Source: an uncultured Clostridia bacterium
GTDB lineage: Bacteria; Bacillota; Clostridia; Lachnospirales; Bianqueaceae
Length of the DNA stretch: 46,441 nt
Direction of reading: 5' to 3'
NCBI GenBank assembly: GCA_937892735.1
Contig: CALBGL010000039.1
Span: forward strand, 1-46,441
Below are positions 1-9,187 of the stretch, piece by piece. The notes under the pieces were generated by a model that searched no databases, had not been told where the DNA came from, and saw only the letters and a list, made by a program, of their open reading frames with translations. Position 1 is the first letter of the stretch, and every line of letters begins with the position of its first letter. Made by a program: the position numbers and the translations under genes.

Positions 1-240
1 AGGATGCAGTCCTCCCATAACCTCCACGACTACTTCGATCTCCGGGTCTTTCAGAATCTCCTCAAAATCATGGATGACCCGATCCTGAATCGGATCGCCC
101 GGAAAATCCCGAATATCCAGTATTTTGGCCACCTGCACCTCCTCGCCAAGTTTACGCCGAATCTGGTCTTCACTCTGCTCCAAAACCTTCACTACACCAG
201 AACCTACCGTTCCGTATCCTAATACTGCAACTTTTCTCAT
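1..240 (-). CDS. hom: homoserine dehydrogenase, N-terminal part
   Basis: This is the first 80 residues of a protein that runs off the left edge of the window. It begins MRKVAVLGYGTVGSGVVKVL, the Rossmann GxGxxG nucleotide-binding start typical of NAD(P)-dependent homoserine dehydrogenase, and continues with VEVMGGLHP, which matches the conserved VxExxGG region of the family. The enzyme reduces aspartate semialdehyde to homoserine in the cytoplasm, on the route to threonine and methionine. Its ATG starts one base after the TGA of the ACT-domain gene, so the two are translationally coupled in one operon. The ACT-gene/hom order is common in Clostridia. Catalytic residues lie outside the window. 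Confidence 0.9.
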   Translation of the reverse strand, partial: MRKVAVLGYGTVGSGVVKVLEQSEDQIRRKLGEEVQVAKILDIRDFPGDPIQDRVIHDFEEILKDPEIEVVVEVMGGLHP

Positions 241-241
241 A

Positions 242-679
242 TCATTCCCGCGCCAGAAGCTTCACCGACGCGACTCCTTTCACTTCACGAATTTTATCCA
301 ACAGTTCTCCCATCGGCGTACTTTCCGCGCCGCACTGTGCATTCAATGAGATCTCCGCCAGACCGTTGGTCGGAACCGACTGATAGATAGTCTGAATATT
401 CAGCTGCGCGCTCGATACCGTCTCCAATACCTCCGAAAGGACGCCCGGCTGATCCTGCAAGACGCAGGAAATCGTCACCGAATGACGATGAACTCCTTCT
501 GCCAATGGCTCAATATCGTCTTTATATTTATAAAATGAACTCCGGCTGATTCCCAATTTCTCTGTCACTTCCTGCACGGTTCTGGCCTCGCCCGAGTGCA
601 GCATTCGCTTGGCCTCTACCACTTTCAGAAGCACTTCCGGCAGCGCGCTCCCTTTTACCAGATAATACTCTGTTCCCAC
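242..679 (-). CDS. ACT domain protein, UPF0735/PheB-like
   Basis: 145 residues. The N-terminal part (about 1-60) includes a small helix-turn-helix-like stretch, VQEVTEKLGISRSSFYKYKD, followed by an ACT domain (about 65-143) with the usual QDQPGVLSEVLETVS core. It resembles the UPF0735/PheB family (about 147 aa), whose members are thought to sense amino acids; the precise ligand is unknown. I chose a GTG start at 679 because GGAGGA lies just upstream, the reading starts VGTEYYLVKGSALPEV as family members do, and a longer frame from an ATG at 772 would begin inside the -35 box of the promoter at 744-772. It sits directly before hom, so a role in sensing threonine/methionine-pathway amino acids is an inference from position. 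Confidence 0.85.
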   Translation of the reverse strand: MGTEYYLVKGSALPEVLLKVVEAKRMLHSGEARTVQEVTEKLGISRSSFYKYKDDIEPLAEGVHRHSVTISCVLQDQPGVLSEVLETVSSAQLNIQTIYQSVPTNGLAEISLNAQCGAESTPMGELLDKIREVKGVASVKLLARE

Positions 680-706
680 GGATGACTCCTCCTTTTCTCC
701 CGTTAA

Positions 707-772
707 GTCCGTCTTATACGGACATTCGTTCGCGCATAATGGAATTTTATCATAAAAAGGGCATGCTGTCAA
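707..772 (-). promoter_or_regulatory. promoter and leader palindrome of ACT-hom operon
   Basis: On the minus strand a TTGACA (767-772) and TAAAAT (744-749) are separated by exactly 17 bases. Downstream, in the predicted untranslated leader, lies a perfect inverted repeat GTCCGT-N5-ACGGAC (707-723), which could be an operator or a small hairpin. The -35 lies over the ATG of the longer open frame, which supports the GTG start at 679. Confidence 0.7.
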
Positions 773-781
773 TCCCGATCT

Positions 782-834
782 GCTGAAAGAAAAACGGGTG
801 ATTTTGAAGAAAATGCATTCAAAACCACCCGTTT
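782..834 (-). terminator. terminator after Gld-like ABC operon
   Basis: A 17-base arm at 792-808 pairs with 818-834 with a single mismatch (an A opposite C in the plus-strand reading, a G-U pair in the minus-strand transcript). On the minus strand the stem is followed by TTTTTCTTTC. It lies between the DUF4340 gene and the ACT-hom promoter. The plus-strand side also has a T run, so it could work both ways. Confidence 0.8.
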
Positions 835-862
835 TTTCGGTAAATTTTGCTTATGGGCAAAT

Positions 863-2434
863 TTATTCAGATGCTTCCAGATTCGCGAAACCTTCCCACA
901 TAAGATCAATCTGGGAAGCATTACAAGCCATCCAGGAATCGCCCCAAGGCGTCACATAGTAGAACTCGTTCAACCGATAGAATTCCACCGTATGAGTGGT
1001 TCCATCTAAGAAATAATATTCCATCGTGATCTTGTCGTTCTCATCATAATCCGGGGTACCTTCCTCCGGGGTGATCTCATAGTCCATCATGATGCCGATA
1101 ACCTTCTGATACTGTGTTCTAAACGCAGAACCATCTACCAGCTGATCATTCAGGTAATAAACCTCCAGACGTTCGGCTGAAGATTCTTCCGTGGAAGATA
1201 TCTCCGACTCATCCTGACGCAGAATCCTACCCTCATAGGACTGGCCTTCTGCCGTTCCCGTCACCTTGAATCCGTCCATCTCCTGAATATTGTAGATGAA
1301 TACAAGTTTCTGCAAATACTCGAAGGGTTCGAAATCGTAACAATCCAGTGAGCTGGCAGCTACCGTATAGACGTCTTTCGAGCTGCCCTCCCGGAAATAA
1401 ATCAATTCTTCACCATCCTCATTCGTTCCTGCGGATGTTCCAAAGTAGTAATCCACCGTATGGTACTCATATACCGGCTTCGCTTCCTCTGCAGAACTAT
1501 CCTCCGAAGAACTCTCTTCCACACGTGTCGTTAGCTTCACATGATGCTCAAAGCTTTCTTCCCCCAAACCATACTGATCCAGATCCTCCGCGTCAGATTC
1601 AACCAGCTTTTCTACGGATACAGAAGTGTATTCCGCAAACATATCGCCAATATTCCCGGTGACTACGGAAGCGTACCAATCGTAGGGCTGCAGCATCTTA
1701 AAAGCCGATGTATCGTAGATTCCCTCATGCGTCTCTCCTTCATCCCACATGGAAATCTCGATTGGACGAGAGTTTTTCTTCTCCAGCAGAAGATATGTCA
1801 GTTCCTCTTCCACATTGATCTGCTCGATGGTAATGCTTCTCAGGTTCGTCAGATCATAGCCTGCATAGGTAGCTACACTCTTATATACGGTAAACACGCC
1901 ATCCCGATCCGACAGCATCGCGTAGCGGTACACTCCGTCCGGCGTCTCATTTCCTACGTACACCGTTACTTCCGTACCATCCGTATAATGAATCGTTACT
2001 TCCGCATACGGATCATCCAATCCGAAATTAGCCAGGTCCACACTGCCTGTGCTGGCCGCGATCGTACTCACTGCCTTCAAAGAAGATCCTACGGATGTCA
2101 GATTATTAATCGAAGAACTGGTCAGTTCCCAATCCTCGTACCCCTCTAACGACCAGGTCTGCTCTGTCTCTGTATTGCCACTGGAATCCTCCGTTTCGCT
2201 CAATATAGACACGAGTGTATACGAGGCCGCCGCGTTCTGTACTTCGATCGTCTCGATCTCCGTCTCATCATGTTCTAAAAGATATTCAGTTTCGGTCCCC
2301 CAGGAAGATTCCTCCGACGATTCCTCGCCTGTGGACATAATTCCCTGATTCTGCAGGATCGTGATCACCACGACCGCGGCAATGAGAATCAGAAGAACGC
2401 CTCCAAAGAGCGCCAGCTTCTTGCCCTTACTCAT
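863..2434 (-). CDS. DUF4340 domain protein of Gld-like ABC system
   Basis: 523 residues: a short cytoplasmic lysine-rich start, one membrane helix (about 8-28, LALFGGVLLILIAAVVVITI), then a large acidic, Ser/Glu-rich extracellular region. It looks like the DUF4340 family, whose genes regularly follow GldG-type genes in ABC operons. The function is unproven; a periplasmic or cell-surface accessory to the transporter is the usual inference. I chose the ATG at 2434 because GGAGGAAG lies 6 bases upstream and because it overlaps the TGA of the preceding gene as ATGA, the same coupling as elsewhere in this operon; an in-frame ATG at 2455 has no good ribosome site. It is the last gene before the terminator at 782-834. 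Confidence 0.82.
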   Translation of the reverse strand: MSKGKKLALFGGVLLILIAAVVVITILQNQGIMSTGEESSEESSWGTETEYLLEHDETEIETIEVQNAAASYTLVSILSETEDSSGNTETEQTWSLEGYEDWELTSSSINNLTSVGSSLKAVSTIAASTGSVDLANFGLDDPYAEVTIHYTDGTEVTVYVGNETPDGVYRYAMLSDRDGVFTVYKSVATYAGYDLTNLRSITIEQINVEEELTYLLLEKKNSRPIEISMWDEGETHEGIYDTSAFKMLQPYDWYASVVTGNIGDMFAEYTSVSVEKLVESDAEDLDQYGLGEESFEHHVKLTTRVEESSSEDSSAEEAKPVYEYHTVDYYFGTSAGTNEDGEELIYFREGSSKDVYTVAASSLDCYDFEPFEYLQKLVFIYNIQEMDGFKVTGTAEGQSYEGRILRQDESEISSTEESSAERLEVYYLNDQLVDGSAFRTQYQKVIGIMMDYEITPEEGTPDYDENDKITMEYYFLDGTTHTVEFYRLNEFYYVTPWGDSWMACNASQIDLMWEGFANLEASE

Positions 2435-3891
2435 AGACGCTTCCTCCGTGACCATACGACAATCCCCGCGATGATGAGCGCCAACGGAATCATAATTACG
2501 AATACTGCGCTCAGCGTCACCATCGTGCTGGCATTGATCGACAGGGTATCCGTCACATACTCTTTGGGCTCAATATACAGAGTATCTACCGCGGTCTGCA
2601 GATAATTCAATGTATTATGCAGCAGAGTATAGTTACCGTTAGTCAGGAATCCATTCTCATAGTCAAACATATACGCGCTGCCGAATACTGCGATACGAGT
2701 ATTCTTCAAGTCTCCATCCACAGATGTCGTATCTTCGATCATCAACCCCGTATAGAACTGTCCCTGCTCATCGCCTTCTTCCACATCCATGGTCTCGCTG
2801 GCAGAATCCGCCTTGATGATCGCGCTCTCCGACGTCGTCAGAAGCGGGGTAATCTCTGTGCTGCGGTTCCGATCTTCCTCCACGGTAAAACCGACAGACC
2901 AGAGTTGCTGCACATCCGTCTTAGAAAGCCCTTCTGTCACATCATGCTCGCCGACATCCGGCAGAATCAGATTCGGATACCGATAGTAATACTCGCTGTC
3001 TGTCTCGATCATGCTGCCGCGATGCACCGTCACACCGTATCTGGCCAACAGACGGTTGAAGTTTTCCATATTGTCCGGATACGCCACGCTCAGGTTAAGC
3101 ATCAGACGCCCTCCGTCATCCAGATATGCCTGCAAATCCTCATACTCCAGATCCGTCAAGTCAGAGGTCGGGTTGTTAATCACAAGCACCGTATAATCAT
3201 TGGCCTCCAAAGCTGTCTCCGCATCTGCAAAGCTATACGTGGTCAGCTCAAAGTTGGCGTCGGTCAGAAGAGCCTGTACCGCGGATGAGATTTCTATCTC
3301 CCCGTGTCCCGTCAGCTGATACAGAACCGGCGTATTCTCGCTGGTCACATACTGAATCGCGGACGTCAGCGTCTCTTCCGCCTGGAACGCGGTAATCTCA
3401 TAATCATAAGAATACGTAGACTGATTCAGCGTCTGCGTATACTCATACAGGTCCGAATTGCTGACAATCTTATACTTTCCCGTATTCTCATTCACGACAA
3501 TCAGGCTGTTCGTTGCGATTGTCTCCCCGGCCTGCGTATACGGCTGGGTAAATTCCGGATTCGTATATGGATCTACCTGCTGATAATGGATCTTATCGCT
3601 GTTCTGCACATAGTCCTCAATCAGCGCGATCGCTTCCGTATTCTCGTTGCCGGATACATACAGACCATAAATCGTCACATCATCCTGTACATCTTCCAGG
3701 ATCAGCGTTGTCCTGGAACCGATCGTATATAACTGCTCCGGCGTCAGATCCACCGTAATATGCAGCTGCTGGAATAAAATATTCACCACCACAAAAGCTA
3801 TCAGGGCCAAGACGACCACAATCGTCATATATCCGCCATACTTCAGGTTCTTATTCTTCTTGGCGGAATTCTTAAAACTGAACTTTCCCAT
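2431..3891 (-). CDS. GldG-like ABC accessory protein
   Basis: 486 residues with a Lys-rich N-terminus, a membrane helix at about 20-41, a large extracellular domain, and a second helix near the C-terminus (about 452-478) ending WSRRKRL. The DLTPEQLYTIGSRT stretch right after helix one and the LTGHGEIE and LDDGGRLML segments are typical of the Gldg/ABC-type auxiliary family (PF09822-like). In Bacteroidetes GldG works with GldA and GldF in gliding, but in Clostridia the same set occurs without gliding and its substrate is not known. It follows the permease by 16 bases and overlaps the DUF4340 gene by 4. Confidence 0.85.
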   Translation of the reverse strand: MGKFSFKNSAKKNKNLKYGGYMTIVVVLALIAFVVVNILFQQLHITVDLTPEQLYTIGSRTTLILEDVQDDVTIYGLYVSGNENTEAIALIEDYVQNSDKIHYQQVDPYTNPEFTQPYTQAGETIATNSLIVVNENTGKYKIVSNSDLYEYTQTLNQSTYSYDYEITAFQAEETLTSAIQYVTSENTPVLYQLTGHGEIEISSAVQALLTDANFELTTYSFADAETALEANDYTVLVINNPTSDLTDLEYEDLQAYLDDGGRLMLNLSVAYPDNMENFNRLLARYGVTVHRGSMIETDSEYYYRYPNLILPDVGEHDVTEGLSKTDVQQLWSVGFTVEEDRNRSTEITPLLTTSESAIIKADSASETMDVEEGDEQGQFYTGLMIEDTTSVDGDLKNTRIAVFGSAYMFDYENGFLTNGNYTLLHNTLNYLQTAVDTLYIEPKEYVTDTLSINASTMVTLSAVFVIMIPLALIIAGIVVWSRRKRL

Positions 3892-3907
3892 GTGTCCTCT
3901 TCCTCCC

Positions 3908-4774
3908 TTAGCTCCATCTTCTCTTCTCGATCACCTGAATGGTCAGGAATACCACAAACACGGTGAACGACGCGTAGAATACCACATTTGAAAAATCAAA
4001 AACGCCGGTATAAAAATCACTGTAACGGGTAACCAGGGAACACCAGTCCGCCACATTGACCAGCAGGTTGTCATACACAGACGGCACAAAAAAGAAGAGC
4101 AACACAGCCGCACCGATACTGACTACGGAAACAATGCCTGTCACATAGATGTCTTTGATCGCGCGATAGATCAGAAACGCTACAATCAATGCCGCAATGA
4201 TGACCACTCCCAACGCAAAAGTCCGGCTCGTCGGCAGCATAGCCGCAATGCCGTCCAGCAGGAAAATGAGCATAAAAACACCAATACTGGCAATCGCCGC
4301 CACCAGTTGATTCTCCGTCATGGAAGAGATCAGCATACCAATCGCCGTAAAACAGCAGCCATACAAGAAGAATCCGATATAGCCGCCGACCACCTTCTGA
4401 ATCGGCACCGAACCTCCTAATGCGGACAGCACGATCGGCTGCAGCATGGTAATCACAAGCGCCAATGTAAACAGCGTAAGAGCCGCCAAGTATTTCCCCA
4501 TTACGATCTTCCAGATCTTAATCGGAGAAGTAAACAGAAGCTGATCCGTCTTGTTTTTCATTTCCTCAGAAAACATACGCATGGTCAGGAGCGGAAGCGC
4601 AAACAGAATCAACAGCGTCACCGCGTCCAAAACATAGCTGTAATCCGAATTCTGATAGATCAGGCCATACAGCATAAAATAGATGCCAAACAAAACCAGC
4701 ATAAACGCCATAAACACATATCCCAAAGGCGTCGTAAAATAACTGCGCAGTTCCTTTAAGTATACGGCTCTCAT
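3908..4774 (-). CDS. ABC-2 type permease (GldF-like)
   Basis: 288 residues with six hydrophobic segments typical of an ABC-2 permease (about 15-38, 50-65, 90-125, 130-150, 160-205, 245-282). It begins MRAVYLKELRSYFTTPLGYVF, the characteristic amphipathic start before helix one of GldF/NosY-like permeases. It should form the membrane channel with the ATPase encoded just upstream: its ATG overlaps the ATPase stop as ATGA, so the two are coupled. The transported substrate cannot be told from the sequence. Confidence 0.88.
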   Translation of the reverse strand: MRAVYLKELRSYFTTPLGYVFMAFMLVLFGIYFMLYGLIYQNSDYSYVLDAVTLLILFALPLLTMRMFSEEMKNKTDQLLFTSPIKIWKIVMGKYLAALTLFTLALVITMLQPIVLSALGGSVPIQKVVGGYIGFFLYGCCFTAIGMLISSMTENQLVAAIASIGVFMLIFLLDGIAAMLPTSRTFALGVVIIAALIVAFLIYRAIKDIYVTGIVSVVSIGAAVLLFFFVPSVYDNLLVNVADWCSLVTRYSDFYTGVFDFSNVVFYASFTVFVVFLTIQVIEKRRWS

Positions 4775-5721
4775 GCTCTCTTCGCCTCTCTTTCTCCAGT
4801 AATCTGCAGGAAGATGTCTTCCAGATTGACCTCACTGGTCTTCATCATCAGGATCGGATACCGATTCTCACTGCAGAAATTGAAGATCGCTTCCCGTACA
4901 TCGACTTCATCTTCTGTTTCCACATTCACATCCACAGCACCCTCTTCGCGGATTCGAACAATCTCTGCAAACTGAACTCCAGGAAGCTGAGCAATGCCAT
5001 TCAGAACATCATTTTTAGGACCCTTGATCCGCAACTCCAACTTATTGCTCTTGACTGCGGTTTTGGCCAGATTATCCGGCGTATCCGTCGCCACGATACG
5101 GCCTCGATTGATGATGATCACACGATCACAGACTGCCTGCACCTCTGCCAGAATATGGGAACTGATAATCAGCGTATGCTCCTCGCTCAGATCCTTAATC
5201 AGATCCCGCACCTCCGTAATCTGCTTCGGATCCAGACCCACCGTGGGCTCATCCAGAATTAACAGCTCCGGATCTCCAATCAACGCCTGCGCAATACCCA
5301 CACGCTGTTTATACCCTTTGGATAAGTTGCGGATCAAACGCTTACGCACATCGTTGATTCGTACCTGTTTGGTAATCTTCGTGATCATTTCCGCTTTTTT
5401 CGACATAGGAACCTTCTTCAGATCACAAACAAAATTCAGATACTCGTTCACCGTCATATCCGTATAGAGCGGCGGCATTTCCGGAAGGTATCCGATTTTT
5501 TGTTTTGCCTTCTCCGGATTATCCAATACGCTTAATCCATCCACCAACACTTCCCCTTCTGTCGATGAAAGATATCCTGTAATAATATTCATGGTCGTGG
5601 ATTTCCCGGCGCCATTAGGCCCCAGAAAGCCGACCACTTCGCCTTTTTCTATGGTAAAGGATACGTTATCCAGCGCAAGATGATTACCGTAGCGCTTTAC
5701 CAGGTTCTTTACTTCTATCAA
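4771..5721 (-). CDS. ABC transporter ATPase (GldA-like)
   Basis: 316 residues. Walker A GPNGAGKST (about 34-42), Q-loop region GYLPEMPPLY, signature LSKGYKQRVG, Walker B LLILDEPTVGLDP and the H-loop SSHIL are all intact. Beyond the ATPase core, about 90 C-terminal residues form the extension seen in GldA/YhaP-type exporters' ATPases. The start is TTG at 5721, placed by AGGAGGAGAA eight bases upstream; an ATG inside that interval reads only ATG-CCT-TGA. First gene of a four-gene operon (ATPase, permease, GldG-like, DUF4340). It powers the permease at the cytoplasmic membrane. Confidence 0.9.
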   Translation of the reverse strand: MIEVKNLVKRYGNHLALDNVSFTIEKGEVVGFLGPNGAGKSTTMNIITGYLSSTEGEVLVDGLSVLDNPEKAKQKIGYLPEMPPLYTDMTVNEYLNFVCDLKKVPMSKKAEMITKITKQVRINDVRKRLIRNLSKGYKQRVGIAQALIGDPELLILDEPTVGLDPKQITEVRDLIKDLSEEHTLIISSHILAEVQAVCDRVIIINRGRIVATDTPDNLAKTAVKSNKLELRIKGPKNDVLNGIAQLPGVQFAEIVRIREEGAVDVNVETEDEVDVREAIFNFCSENRYPILMMKTSEVNLEDIFLQITGEREAKRA

Positions 5722-5819
5722 GGCATTTCTCCTCCTGATTTACAGTTTTCTAGATTGTAACGAAAAAACATGAATTGCCTATGAACAAGCTGTAAAAGAA
5801 TCTCCCTTTCTTTTAGGGC

Positions 5820-6761
5820 TTAATCCACGCGATTCTGCGGTTTGCCAGCCCTCCACGCGGCAATGTTTTCGTAAGCAATCTTGGCTCTCTTCTGTAGAGC
5901 CTCTATCGTAGCAAAACCAATATGCGGCGTAATCAGCGTATTCGGTGTGTGATACAGCGGATGATCCTTCATCGGCGGCTCCTGTTCGAATACATCCATG
6001 CCGCAGCCGGCAATCTGACCGCTCTGAAGCGCCTCAGCGAGCGCCGCACTGTCCACTACAGGTCCTCTGGCCGTATTGATCAGAATAGCGGACTTCTTCA
6101 TCTGTGCCAGTTCTTCCTTCCCAATCAGGCCCTTTGTCTGCTCCGTCAGCGGAACATGCAGAGAGATGATATCACTCTCTTTCAAAAGCTCCGACAGCTC
6201 CACATACCGTACGCCGGGCAGCTCTTTCCGGCTTCTGCTATAGGCCAGCCCCTCGCATCCGAAAGCATTCGCAATCGCCGCCACTCTTCTGCCGATCGCG
6301 CCAGTTCCGATAACGCCAAACTTCTTTCCTTCCAACTCCGGTCCGATCAGGCCATCCTTGGTCCCCCCCTGACGAATCACACTGTCGCATTCTCTTATCC
6401 TGCGGTACAGGCTGATGACCATGCCGAAGACCAGATCCGTGACGGCTACCGTAGAATAGCCTGCGCAGTTGGAAACAACAACGCCCTTCTCCCGGCAAGC
6501 CTCCATATCAATATGGTCGTAACCGGTAAACGCAACGGATAGGAACTGCAATTTGCGAAAACCGCGAATGACTTCTCCGGACAGCGGCTGATTCGCCACG
6601 ATGATGGCCTCCGCGTCCTCTCCCCTGGCAATCAGCTTCTGGGAATCTGTTTCTCGCTGATCATAATATACGACTTCCACATCCTGTCCCAAGGTCTCCT
6701 CCGCCATCCGGTTCAGCTTCTCCCGCTCAACTCCTAATGGCTCCACTACAACGACTTTCAT
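5820..6761 (-). CDS. D-isomer 2-hydroxyacid dehydrogenase
   Basis: 313 residues, the usual length. The nucleotide-binding motif GVIGTGAIGRRVA is in the middle of the chain, followed by the catalytic arginine in NTARGPVVD, the glutamate in FEQEPP and the catalytic histidine in ITPHIGFATIEA. Such enzymes reduce 2-oxoacids with NAD(P)H in the cytoplasm; the exact substrate (hydroxypyruvate, glycerate, lactate or another) is not readable. The start at 6761 is chosen for GGGAGG at a good distance; an ATG at 6776 lies upstream of that ribosome site. It has its own promoter (6803-6831) and stands alone between two ABC operons. Confidence 0.9.
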   Translation of the reverse strand: MKVVVVEPLGVEREKLNRMAEETLGQDVEVVYYDQRETDSQKLIARGEDAEAIIVANQPLSGEVIRGFRKLQFLSVAFTGYDHIDMEACREKGVVVSNCAGYSTVAVTDLVFGMVISLYRRIRECDSVIRQGGTKDGLIGPELEGKKFGVIGTGAIGRRVAAIANAFGCEGLAYSRSRKELPGVRYVELSELLKESDIISLHVPLTEQTKGLIGKEELAQMKKSAILINTARGPVVDSAALAEALQSGQIAGCGMDVFEQEPPMKDHPLYHTPNTLITPHIGFATIEALQKRAKIAYENIAAWRAGKPQNRVD

Positions 6762-6802
6762 ATTTGTGCCTCCCATAAACCAAAATAATATTAACCTCTA
6801 TT

Positions 6803-6831
6803 AATTTACTCTCTTTTCGGCATTTTGTCAA
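6803..6831 (-). promoter_or_regulatory. promoter of 2-hydroxyacid dehydrogenase
   Basis: Minus strand: TTGACA (6826-6831), 17-base spacer, TAAATT (6803-6808), about 40 bases before the gene's start. It lies immediately after the terminator of the upstream ABC operon. Confidence 0.6.
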
Positions 6832-6866
6832 TAAAAAGAAGCAGCCGGCAAGACATTGGCCGACTG
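6831..6866 (-). terminator. terminator of second ABC operon
   Basis: Stem of 8 pairs, arms 6842-6849 and 6859-6866 (one G-U), followed on the minus strand by CTTCTTTTTATT. It is just past the stop of the large permease. Confidence 0.8.
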
Positions 6867-6880
6867 TTTCCATCAAGCTC

Positions 6881-9184
6881 TTAACGAACCCAATACTTTC
6901 TGGTGAAGAACCAAGCCAAGCCTCCGGCCGCAGTCCATAATATCCATGGCAGTACAGTCAGCGGCTGCGACGCCGTCAGATTCAACAGCTGACTTACGGA
7001 AATGAGAATCGCCGGAGATACCCAGCCAAATACGTCTAGGCCCAGGATGAGCAGCAGCGCCGGCACTCCCAGAATCCCCAGCACCATCATATACGCGCTT
7101 TCCATTCGATTAGCCCGGCTCCCGATAAACATCGCCACAAAAGCCGTCAAAATCAACATACACGTGCGAAGGCCATAGGTCAGCGCCATATATCCGCCGA
7201 TACTGATTTTTAGCGGAAAGTCCTGCAGAAAATCCAGATTCTGCACCGGCGCGGCCAATACGCTCGGTTGATATTCCTCCAGGAAACTCAGGATTTCATG
7301 TCCATACAAAATAGCGCTGACCGCCGCAGCCAGCAACACCGCCAGCAGTGTCTTGCGGCGAAATATGCCCCGGCGTCCCCGTTTGACAGAACGCAGCATG
7401 TAGACCACGCCCGCCTGCCGCTCATAAGCCACAAGCCCCACACTGCAGAGTGCCACCACAATCATCGCCAGCGTCGCGTTGCGTCTCTGTACTTCCTGCG
7501 GCCAGTCCCCATACAGATTGCGATAGGGTTCCTGCTGCAGAAGCCACGGTTCATACCCTCCTTCTCCCGCGCGCTGTCGCAGTTCCTGCACACGCGCCTC
7601 CAGCTGATCGAGCGCACTCTGCAGCTGCCCGTCATTCGGATCCGCCAAGGCCCTCGCATTGGCCATGTAATCATCCATCGCAGAATCCGCCGGGCCTTCC
7701 GCATCTCGTAAGTACGCCTCGTACCACATGTCGTAGTTGCCACTGTCCGACTGATAGGTATAATACTGCAAATCCCCCGCGAAAACATACAGAACCACCA
7801 GCAAAAGTATACTCCATTCCAGAAGAAGTGTCTTATAGGTCTCCATGCCGCCGATACTCAGACGCCGCCGTCCCAGATCCAATACGCGGTTAGTCAGGTG
7901 CGCAAACTTGCTGAGCCAGTCCCTGTTCCCCGCGGGATACCGATTGCGCTGCACCCACAGCGCGCCGAAAAGAAAGAGCGCCACAAGAAACGGCAGAGCC
8001 CATAGCGCCAGCGTTCGTATGCCAAAGGGATATCCAAACAAATCAATATTCAGATACTGCGTGTAGAGTTTTGATGTCTGAATATACGAAAACAAGTTGA
8101 AGTATTTCAGAGGATTCAAAATACTCTGTACCGGCAGCGTCGCAAAGAGAACATACTCCACGATCAGAATCGCCGCCAATACGGTCACCGAAAACTGAAT
8201 ATTGCTGATCCACCCCAGCACGCACCACAGCAGAATTCCAATCAGAAAACCACTGGCTGCCTTAACCAGCAGATACTGCACGATCCAGCCGCCAATACTA
8301 ATCGGTATGGGACAGGTCTTGAAACTCATAAGCGACTGCAGGGATCTCCCCAGATCCTCCCACCCACCTTCCAATTCGAGTGCCAGAACCAGATTGACTC
8401 CATAGAGCAGAAGCGTATAAATCACACAGACTACAAGCAGGATCCTCACGCGAACCCATCCCAGATGCATCCGTCCCTTCTGACAGCTGCGAATCGTACT
8501 CCACAATCCCTTCTTTCGTTCTTCCAGAAATGCCAGGACAAACACAATCAGAACTACTACATAGAGATAATCCGCTAAATCAAAGGCAATCCACGACTCC
8601 ATGCCTCGATTATTGCCCATCTCTACCGTCACATCCTGTATGGTCCGAAATTCTCCTGCTGTTTTCTGCAAATTCCGATAGGAGAAGCTGTTCGGATCGC
8701 CAAAAATCGTCGTCTGAGATTGTGTCTCCGCCTGTGTCTGAATCTGCGCCAGATATCCCGGATAATCGATCAGATACTGCAGCTGCTCCTGCAGTTCTGA
8801 ATAGGCCTGAGAGTATTTTCTACTCCCGGCTCGCAGCGCTTCCGGCTGATCGATAAGAGCGACCAGATCCGGATATCCTGCCAGCATATCCGCGACTTCT
8901 TCTGCCGATTTATCCTCCAGCGCCCATCCCCATGTCCAAAGCACCACATCACTCAGAATATCACTCTGTTCCGTCAGATACGTCAGTGCCTCTTCCAGAC
9001 TATAGCCCTGCAGCTCTTTCACCAGTCCCTGATAGAACTGGTTATCCTCTGTCATTTCCTGCCAGGAAGACAACTGGATACTCCCCGTACAATCATATAA
9101 AAACAGGCCGATACAAATCAATGGAACCGCCAGAAGCAACGCAAGCCTTCTGGGATTACTCAGTATTCTCTTCCACTCTCCCAT
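6881..9184 (-). CDS. large ABC-2-like membrane protein
   Basis: 767 residues. It shows two similar halves, each with a long extracytoplasmic domain after the first helix followed by a group of hydrophobic segments; the second half starts near residue 440. The soluble parts are rich in Gln, Glu and Tyr. No family name can be given beyond ABC-2-type permease-like protein, but the start follows the ATPase stop by only three bases, so they form one transporter. A single chain of this size may supply both membrane halves. The substrate is unknown; related gene pairs in Bacillota are often involved in export of peptides or in resistance, which is inference only. Confidence 0.75.
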   Translation of the reverse strand: MGEWKRILSNPRRLALLLAVPLICIGLFLYDCTGSIQLSSWQEMTEDNQFYQGLVKELQGYSLEEALTYLTEQSDILSDVVLWTWGWALEDKSAEEVADMLAGYPDLVALIDQPEALRAGSRKYSQAYSELQEQLQYLIDYPGYLAQIQTQAETQSQTTIFGDPNSFSYRNLQKTAGEFRTIQDVTVEMGNNRGMESWIAFDLADYLYVVVLIVFVLAFLEERKKGLWSTIRSCQKGRMHLGWVRVRILLVVCVIYTLLLYGVNLVLALELEGGWEDLGRSLQSLMSFKTCPIPISIGGWIVQYLLVKAASGFLIGILLWCVLGWISNIQFSVTVLAAILIVEYVLFATLPVQSILNPLKYFNLFSYIQTSKLYTQYLNIDLFGYPFGIRTLALWALPFLVALFLFGALWVQRNRYPAGNRDWLSKFAHLTNRVLDLGRRRLSIGGMETYKTLLLEWSILLLVVLYVFAGDLQYYTYQSDSGNYDMWYEAYLRDAEGPADSAMDDYMANARALADPNDGQLQSALDQLEARVQELRQRAGEGGYEPWLLQQEPYRNLYGDWPQEVQRRNATLAMIVVALCSVGLVAYERQAGVVYMLRSVKRGRRGIFRRKTLLAVLLAAAVSAILYGHEILSFLEEYQPSVLAAPVQNLDFLQDFPLKISIGGYMALTYGLRTCMLILTAFVAMFIGSRANRMESAYMMVLGILGVPALLLILGLDVFGWVSPAILISVSQLLNLTASQPLTVLPWILWTAAGGLAWFFTRKYWVR

Positions 9185-9187
9185 GGC

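Noticed and set aside
680..772. Longer ACT-domain protein starting at 772
   Set aside because: The ATG lies on the -35 box of a consensus promoter, and the extra residues have no family counterpart.
2049..2348. Plus-strand frames inside the DUF4340 and GldG genes
   Set aside because: They are opposite-strand shadows without ribosome sites or family likeness.
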